From the NCBI GenBank assembly GCA_021791995.1, contig JAJYVN010000031.1, positions 1 to 16,711 on the forward strand: a DNA stretch of 16,711 nt, read 5' to 3'. The notes under the pieces were generated by a model, which had not been told where the DNA came from, made no database searches, and saw nothing but the letters and a program-made list of their open reading frames with translations. The first letter of the stretch is position 1. Each line of letters opens with the position of its first letter. Positions 12,483 to 16,711 of the stretch are shown one piece after another. Position numbers and translations under genes: made by a program. Origin of the DNA: Bacillota bacterium. GTDB lineage: Bacteria > Bacillota > Sulfobacillia > RBS10-35 > JAJYVN01.

Positions 12483-14723
12483 TCATCGGCGCAGGCGGTC
12501 CAGCAAGGCAAGGTCCTGCTGGCGCTGCTGGACCCTTCGCTCGTAACTGGCCCGGTTTTTCGTACAGACCAGCGTATAGGGGCGCCCCTTCGTAGAGGTT
12601 ACGGTATCAAGATCGCAGCCGCTGTTGGCAATCGTCGTTTGCACGTGCGAACGGATGTCTTCCGGAGCCTTGAGATGCCATGTCTCGGCCGTCGGATCGG
12701 AGAGAAAACGTGCGAGCGTGGTACAGTGTCCACAGCGGCAGCTGAGGGTCGCATCGCGTGCCCAGTCTGGAGGTGGGAACAGCGGTTGTGCGGTGCGCGC
12801 GATGAGATGCGCAATACAGATCTCTTTCAGGCGAGGTGCGCTATGCCCAATCTCAAGTGCCGCAGGAATGAGCACGCCATCCATGTCCCAATGCTGCGGC
12901 GCCTGTAGAAAGGCCTGGATGGCCTGATCCAGTAAGGTCGGAGCACAAGCGGTGAGTACGTGGACGATGTCCACGACGATGGCAGGTGCGATCCGCAGGG
13001 CGCGCGGAAACGCATTGCTCTGCACCGCAGCTTCCGGCAGCGAGGCCACAAGACAATCGGCGGCCTGGGTGAGGTCTTGATCGCAGCACTGCGCCAAGAG
13101 CGCAGCGCGCGCGTCAAGTGATCCTGGGCCACCGGAGATCCTTGTCAAAAGTTCGGCCGCCGTTGCGGAAGGCAACAGGCGAAGGGCCCGCGCCATTGCT
13201 GCGGCATCGGCTCGCCCGAAGAATCCCTCCGCGGCTACGTTGGCCATGAAAGAGACGATGGAGTCCGTATCCTTCAGAGAAGCCAAGGCTTCTAGGAACG
13301 GTACGGCTCCTGCGGAAACGTTCCTACTACGGCGCGGCCATGACTGGAGCATCACGTCTGCCAGGGCATGTGCATCATTCCATTCCGACCGAGTACGGTC
13401 TGCACCCGCGGCGCGTGACAGACGCGTAAGGACCGGAACGGTCGTGCCCAATCCGCCCTGGTTGAGTACCTTCATCCAGTGATGATGCGGCCAAAGAACC
13501 ACGGCGGCGACGCGATAGGTGCGGGAAAACGATGCGCCCTCGTTGCCCGTGGCTTCATGAAATGCTTGCTCGGTTGGATCAAGGTAGTCGAGTGCCCCAG
13601 GCGGAACCAGCTCACTCTCGTCCAAAGGCAGTGTCCCAAATCCGGGATCGTACCCGTTCGGCTGTCGCCATTCGGACAGGCTTTCCGTGCGTTCGCAGAC
13701 TTCAATCGCTTCGAACTCGTCCTCTTCTTCCTCGTCAGACCAGTGACGTCGGTGATAACGGGGCCCCACCACATGCTCTGCGATACCGCCTTCTTCCACG
13801 GTCAAAAGGGCCAAGTGTGCGTCACAGCGGACTTGTTCCGCTGCTGCTACGAGGAGCGCGGCCCGCGTCGCGTCCACGCCCTTGAGCGTGTCGAACGCCA
13901 GCGCGTCGGCGGTGTATGCATGCTCAAGGGGATAAACCAGTTTGATGGGGTCGCGCTCTCCCCACTCCGCGAGCAGCTTCGACACAGCATCCCTTGGTTT
14001 GTCATAGATCGGAGGCGCGGGACGACTGCTTTTGTTGAGGAGATTATACACAAGGGTCAGTCGGTACCCCGAGCGTACCGGCTTCACCTCATGCCGACAG
14101 TCCGAGTAAAACGCGGCGAAGCGCGCTTCAGCCGGGTCCTGCGGCCGCATATCCAGGGCAACCTCGCGGTCCTGATGGCGAACCACCAGCTCGCCGCCGT
14201 CGTGGGACGATGGCAGAACGATGACCAGTGTTCCAAACATTCCGTCGCTCTTTTCGGTGTCTCGGTGCTCTCGAAAGAAGCCTCCCTCCCCATACAGCAG
14301 CAATTTGTGAAGTTCGGCTGTGATCTCTCCCGGAATGCCGAGGCCCGCCGCCACTCGGCGGACGATGGCGTCGAACGTCTGGGGCCAGTTTCGGCCCGAG
14401 AACGTTACCTTGCTCGCCGCAACTTGCCATGTTCGGCGGACCGTTGGGTCGAGCAGGGTTTCCGTGCCGCGCCCGAACGGTGCCGGTTCAGCGACCGAGA
14501 TCAGTTGCTCCCCCTGCAGCGGAATCAGGGGCAACGCGATGGGGCCGACGCCTGCCACTGCCAAGCCGGGCGCTGGAAGGTCGCATGTTCCGGCGGTGCA
14601 GAAGTCGCCGGGACGATCGACCTTGCCAAGCCACTCCGCTAGGGCCTGGGGAAGTGTCTGCGTCGGATTGGATGGGTGCGGGACGCCATCCGAAGCTTCT
14701 GTGCCGCTAAACGTCTCAGGCAT
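12483..14723 (-). CDS. Large 2OG-Fe(II) oxygenase-domain protein
   Basis: A 746-residue protein. Residues about 130-230 are a prolyl-4-hydroxylase-like 2-oxoglutarate/Fe(II) oxygenase domain: LLLYGEGGFFREHRD, GGELVV, and CRHEV...SGYRLTLVYNL give the iron ligands His153, Asp155, His211 and 2OG-binding Arg221. The remaining 500 residues are largely helical with no motif I can name, except a CRCGHC cysteine cluster followed by a charged C-terminus (ERRVQQRQQDLALLDRLRR). The ATG at 14723 has GGAGG 10 nt before it; the frame is open 40 codons further but without family-like sequence. The target is unknown; the long C-terminal part could bind a protein or nucleic acid. It stands alone between the SRP RNA and cysK, where dnaX is common in Bacilli. 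Confidence 0.85.
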   Translation of the reverse strand: MPETFSGTEASDGVPHPSNPTQTLPQALAEWLGKVDRPGDFCTAGTCDLPAPGLAVAGVGPIALPLIPLQGEQLISVAEPAPFGRGTETLLDPTVRRTWQVAASKVTFSGRNWPQTFDAIVRRVAAGLGIPGEITAELHKLLLYGEGGFFREHRDTEKSDGMFGTLVIVLPSSHDGGELVVRHQDREVALDMRPQDPAEARFAAFYSDCRHEVKPVRSGYRLTLVYNLLNKSSRPAPPIYDKPRDAVSKLLAEWGERDPIKLVYPLEHAYTADALAFDTLKGVDATRAALLVAAAEQVRCDAHLALLTVEEGGIAEHVVGPRYHRRHWSDEEEEDEFEAIEVCERTESLSEWRQPNGYDPGFGTLPLDESELVPPGALDYLDPTEQAFHEATGNEGASFSRTYRVAAVVLWPHHHWMKVLNQGGLGTTVPVLTRLSRAAGADRTRSEWNDAHALADVMLQSWPRRSRNVSAGAVPFLEALASLKDTDSIVSFMANVAAEGFFGRADAAAMARALRLLPSATAAELLTRISGGPGSLDARAALLAQCCDQDLTQAADCLVASLPEAAVQSNAFPRALRIAPAIVVDIVHVLTACAPTLLDQAIQAFLQAPQHWDMDGVLIPAALEIGHSAPRLKEICIAHLIARTAQPLFPPPDWARDATLSCRCGHCTTLARFLSDPTAETWHLKAPEDIRSHVQTTIANSGCDLDTVTSTKGRPYTLVCTKNRASYERRVQQRQQDLALLDRLRR

Positions 14724-15105
14724 GTCGCGCTGTCCTCCGCATGTGGTGTTCTGTGCGCATCGAGATACAGTCCACGGCACCGTTCCGTTCCGGAGGCCGC
14801 GTCCCGTGCGGATTTGGCTGTCACTTGACAGTCTCCCCTGCAACGATCCCCAGGTTCAAAGCCGCATGAGGAACAAGGCAAGGGACCGACCCTTTTGGCA
14901 TGAGAGGATCGATGTGCCAAGGGATTGACTCGCGCGGGCCCTTGCCGGAACGCCAATGGGCCTGTGCGTTTCTTCCGTACGCAGCGAGGCCCCACCCCAA
15001 CGTAAGCAGACCGACCACCTGTTTGGTCCCGCAACGGTCTTGGAGGACCAAAACAGGCGCCAACAGACGCAAGGACCCTCGTGGCGGGAAGGGCTCCAAT
15101 ACGTT
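14724..15105. other. Spacer upstream of the oxygenase gene, with candidate operator
   Basis: About 380 bp without a recognised gene. It holds a 14-bp dyad CTGTCA-CT-TGACAG at 14818-14831, about 95 bp before the oxygenase ATG, and a larger inverted repeat at 15018-15057. I find no consensus promoter for the oxygenase. Confidence 0.5.
15018..15057. terminator. Inverted repeat downstream of the SRP RNA
   Basis: CCTGTTTGGTCC (15018-15029) pairs with GGACCAAAACAGG (15045-15057) apart from one bulged A, with a 15-nt loop. It lies about 50 bp past the SRP RNA 3' end and may terminate that transcript; no T-run follows on the minus strand. Confidence 0.5.
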
Positions 15106-15378
15106 ACTGCCGTGCATCCGTCGTCGACTTCCCCCGCTCAGACGGCCCCCAGTGAAAACGGCTCCGGTCAGGTGAGCCCACGGCACACGCGGTGTCCTGT
15201 TTACCGTTGCTTCCTTCCGGACCTGGCGGGGTTCGCAGGCTCGCGTTGCGTGGGACCAAACCATCTATGCCGCTCCACCGTACCAGCGCTGCGCGGCAGA
15301 GCCTCGGACGGACATCGACCCCGCTATAGCGGATTGCGGGTGCAGGGCACCGCTACCTCCCCGTCTAGCACGGCAAAC
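15106..15378 (-). ncRNA. scr: Signal recognition particle RNA, large bacterial form
   Basis: The minus strand carries GUGCUAGACGGGGAGGUAGC at the 5' side (Alu domain of the Bacillus-type RNA), then CCGCAAUCCGCUAUAGCGGG, and the universal tip CCAGGUCCGGAAGGAAGCAA of helix 8. The ends pair: UGCCGUGC near the 5' end with GCACGGCA at 15108-15115. The Alu-less 4.5S core alone would be 15172-15258, but the Alu segments and closing helix show the long form of about 270 nt, like B. subtilis scRNA. With Ffh it targets nascent membrane proteins. Exact ends are uncertain by several bases. Confidence 0.94.
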
Positions 15379-15517
15379 CACCGGAAGGGGAGAGCGAACC
15401 CCCGCAGCGTCCGAGACGCCACCAACACCCCCCTTCCTCACGAAGGGTGCTGCCCCAACCGTTAAACTCTTTGACAGCGCATTGTACCACAGCCGTGGCA
15501 TCGGATCACAGAAAGAC
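15379..15517 (-). promoter_or_regulatory. SRP RNA upstream region with -10 box
   Basis: TACAAT on the minus strand at 15481-15486 is a good -10 box, but the -35 is poor. Transcription from it would give a leader of about 95 nt before the SRP RNA, containing hairpins (for example CACCCTTC/GAAGGGGGTG). Alternatively the RNA is processed from the tadA-tRNA transcript. Confidence 0.4.
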
Positions 15518-15607
15518 TGGCGGAAGGGGAGGGATTCGAACCCTCGAGCGCCTTGCGACGCTACACGCTCTCCAGGCGTGCCAATTCAACCGCTCTTGCA
15601 CCCTTCC
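15518..15607 (-). tRNA. tRNA-Ser (anticodon GGA)
   Basis: A 90-nt class II tRNA. The acceptor GGAAGGG pairs with CCCUUCC, CCA is encoded, the T-arm GGGTTCGAATCCC is intact and there is a long variable arm (AGCGTCGCAAGGCGCT). The 7-nt anticodon loop CUGGAGA gives GGA, reading UCC/UCU. It lies 24 nt after the second tRNA-Ser and has no T-run between, so it is probably cotranscribed. Confidence 0.97.
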
Positions 15608-15631
15608 GTACACACTTGATCAGTAAAAACA

Positions 15632-15719
15632 TGGCGGAGGGGGTGGGATTCGAACCCACGGTGCCTTTCGGCACACAGCTTTTCGAGAGCTGCACCTTCA
15701 ACCCCTCGGACACCCCTCC
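15632..15719 (-). tRNA. tRNA-Ser (anticodon CGA)
   Basis: An 88-nt class II tRNA. The acceptor GGAGGGG pairs with CCCCUCC, CCA is encoded, the variable arm GUGCCGAAAGGCAC is long, and the loop CUCGAAA gives anticodon CGA (reads UCG). Its 5' end is 2 nt from the tadA stop codon, so it cannot have its own promoter in the gap and must be cut from the tadA transcript or start inside tadA. Confidence 0.97.
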
Positions 15720-15721
15720 GA

Positions 15722-16204
15722 CTACCCTTGCTGTTTACCAGCCCGGCTTTTTGCCCGCAGGTCTCGAAAGAAAGCCTGGAGCATCGCCTGTGCTTCTTCC
15801 GCTAACACACCGCCACAAACCTCAAGGCGGTGGTTCAGTCGTGAATCAGCCACGACATTATACAACGAACCAGCCGCGCCCGCCCGCTCATCTGGGGCTG
15901 CATACACTAATCGCTGCACACGCGCGGACCATAGTGCGCCTGCGCACATGGGGCACGGTTCCATGGTGACATAGAGCGTCGAGTCCTCAAGACGCCACGA
16001 CCCGAGTTCTTCGGCAGCTGAACGGATCGCGAGCATTTCGGCGTGTGCTGTGGGATCCTGTGCTGCTTCCTTGCGATTGTGGTCTGCGGCGACCACATGC
16101 TCTGCACGGACAACAACGGCGCCCACCGGAACATCGCCCTGTTCCGCTGCCCTCCGTGCCTCCGCAAGCGCCAAACGCATGAAATACGCATCGGACGTCG
16201 ACAT
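15722..16204 (-). CDS. tadA: tRNA-specific adenosine deaminase TadA
   Basis: A 160-residue zinc deaminase that converts A34 to inosine in tRNA-Arg(ACG), allowing CGU/CGC/CGA reading. The zinc ligands and acid are His54 and Glu56 in TAHAEMLAI and Cys84 and Cys87 in EPCPMCAGA. The C-terminal SRLNHRLEVCGGVL and FFRDLR segments are typical, and the length is normal. The ATG at 16204 matches the family's N-terminus; no ribosome-binding site precedes it, and a strong promoter lies so close that the mRNA is probably leaderless. It heads a minus-strand array with two tRNA-Ser genes and the SRP RNA, the order seen around yaaJ/scr in Bacilli. Confidence 0.97.
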   Translation of the reverse strand: MSTSDAYFMRLALAEARRAAEQGDVPVGAVVVRAEHVVAADHNRKEAAQDPTAHAEMLAIRSAAEELGSWRLEDSTLYVTMEPCPMCAGALWSARVQRLVYAAPDERAGAAGSLYNVVADSRLNHRLEVCGGVLAEEAQAMLQAFFRDLRAKSRAGKQQG

Positions 16205-16212
16205 GGTGGCTT

Positions 16213-16241
16213 ATTCTAAGGAGCATATGTGCTTGCGTCAA
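16213..16241 (-). promoter_or_regulatory. tadA promoter
   Basis: On the minus strand TTGACG (16236-16241, 5 of 6) and TAGAAT (16213-16218, 5 of 6) with a 17-bp spacer. The -10 ends 8 nt before the tadA ATG. Confidence 0.72.
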
Positions 16242-16264
16242 CGAGACATCGAGGTTCACTCCCC

Positions 16265-16299
16265 CCTTGCATGGTGCATGCTCCGTGCACCATGCAAGG
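16265..16299. repeat. Perfect 14-bp inverted repeat
   Basis: CCTTGCATGGTGCA (16265-16278), loop of 7, and its exact complement (16286-16299). It lies just upstream of the tadA promoter. There is no T-run. It could be an operator or a transcript end between the divergent tadA and right-edge units. Confidence 0.8.
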
Positions 16300-16599
16300 C
16301 CTGTCGGTTGTTTACCGGGACCAAGGGTTCCTACTCTGACGATGCCCGTTGTCCCCGATACCGGGACGGTGTGCGGAGCACATCGCCGCATTGGAGGGCG
16401 TGCGGTGATGGACTGTGGGGGCGGCTTCATACCACTGAGATCATGTTGCGCAACCGCAAAATACGGAGCGGTGACGCTGGGCTTCCCCTCGGAACATGGG
16501 GCCGTGCTCTTGGCTCCATTCCGCCCCGCCCGACTGACCATGGAGCACCCTTCCCATGGAGCTTCGATGCGCTCCAACCGAGTGAGCGCGATTTTCGAC
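16300..16599. other. Spacer with no recognised gene
   Basis: About 300 bp between the inverted repeat and the right-edge promoter. The frames that stay open look non-coding. CCATGGAGC occurs twice as a direct repeat 16 bp apart (16538-16546 and 16554-16562). It probably holds upstream promoter sequences for the unit that begins at the edge. Confidence 0.45.
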
Positions 16600-16628
16600 T
16601 TGACGGGGGATAGGGCGGGATGTAGAAT
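16600..16628 (+). promoter_or_regulatory. Strong promoter at the right edge
   Basis: TTGACG (16600-16605) and TAGAAT (16623-16628) with a 17-bp spacer, the same boxes as the tadA promoter but on the plus strand. No coding start follows before the window ends. Confidence 0.68.
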
Positions 16629-16711
16629 GCCATTTTGCCGGGCGGCGAAGCCGTTGGGGGCAGCTTGACAATCGAAGAGTGCGTGGGAAAGAAGACGGAC
16701 CGTCAAATAGA
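16629..16711 (+). other. Possible rRNA-operon leader
   Basis: Downstream of the promoter is a non-coding stretch with a G+C-rich hairpin (near 16637-16663) and then CTTGACAATCGAAGAGTGCG, which resembles the CUUGACAA-type element found ahead of 16S rRNA in Bacillota. The rRNA itself would be outside the window. This is inferred from resemblance only. Confidence 0.35.

Noticed and set aside
13479..14642. Long open plus-strand frame of 387 codons
   Set aside because: It is antisense to the 2OG-Fe(II) oxygenase, whose catalytic motifs are clear; the plus-strand product has no recognisable domain and a composition typical of a shadow frame.
15172..15258. Small 4.5S-type SRP RNA
   Set aside because: The core alone would fit, but the Alu-domain sequences at about 15300-15378 and the closing helix with 15108-15115 show the large form.
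14956..15465. Plus-strand frame of 169 codons
   Set aside because: It covers the SRP RNA on the opposite strand, and the RNA is supported by conserved sequence and end pairing.
1..16711. CRISPR array or tandem repeats
   Set aside because: Reading the whole window by eye, I found no regularly spaced repeats of 20 bp or more.

Overview
The window (about 60% G+C by eye) most likely comes from a high-G+C member of the Bacillota. The main evidence is the right end. There, on the minus strand, tadA, two tRNA-Ser genes and a long (about 270 nt) SRP RNA with an Alu-type 5' domain lie in a row, which is the gene order around scr in Bacilli. The arsenate reductase is the thioredoxin-linked type common in that phylum, and a split arsA is also known there. 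No genus can be named from this sequence.

Layout. Bases 1-947 hold no gene I recognise. Bases 948-2246 carry minus-strand genes: a divergent guanylate-kinase-like protein preceded by two or three possible small ORFs. Bases 2279-9333 are an arsenic-resistance cluster on the plus strand: arsR, a small AhpD/CMD-like protein, arsD, arsA1, arsA2, a DsrE-like protein, an FmdE-like protein, a frame-broken arsM-like gene, arsB, and after a 255-bp gap arsC. A strong hairpin closes it. Bases 9386-10683 are a divergent pair, an F420/NADP-type oxidoreductase and an XRE-cupin regulator, sharing a compact promoter/operator region. Bases 10766-11270 are a 5'-truncated IS1634/IS4-type transposase remnant. 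cysK follows (11365-12327), then on the minus strand a 746-residue 2OG-Fe(II) oxygenase (12483-14723), the SRP RNA, two tRNA-Ser genes and tadA. The right edge has a consensus promoter followed by what looks like the leader of an rRNA operon.

How the genes fit together. Arsenate is reduced by ArsC. Arsenite is carried by ArsD to the two-subunit ArsA1/ArsA2 ATPase, which energises the ArsB membrane pump. ArsR probably controls the cluster through a dyad (2691-2708) overlapping the -10 of a promoter between arsR and the CMD gene, and through a matching half-site upstream of arsR. The unusual part is the set of accessory proteins: a CMD thiol protein and an ArsM-like protein that carry Cys-Gly clusters resembling the ArsD tail, plus DsrE- and FmdE-like proteins. 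The ArsM-like protein lacks the conserved arsenic-binding cysteines, and its frame is broken by what looks like one missing base.

Several genes (tadA, the XRE regulator, a 50-residue ORF) have good -10 boxes only 6-8 nt before the start codon, which suggests leaderless transcripts.
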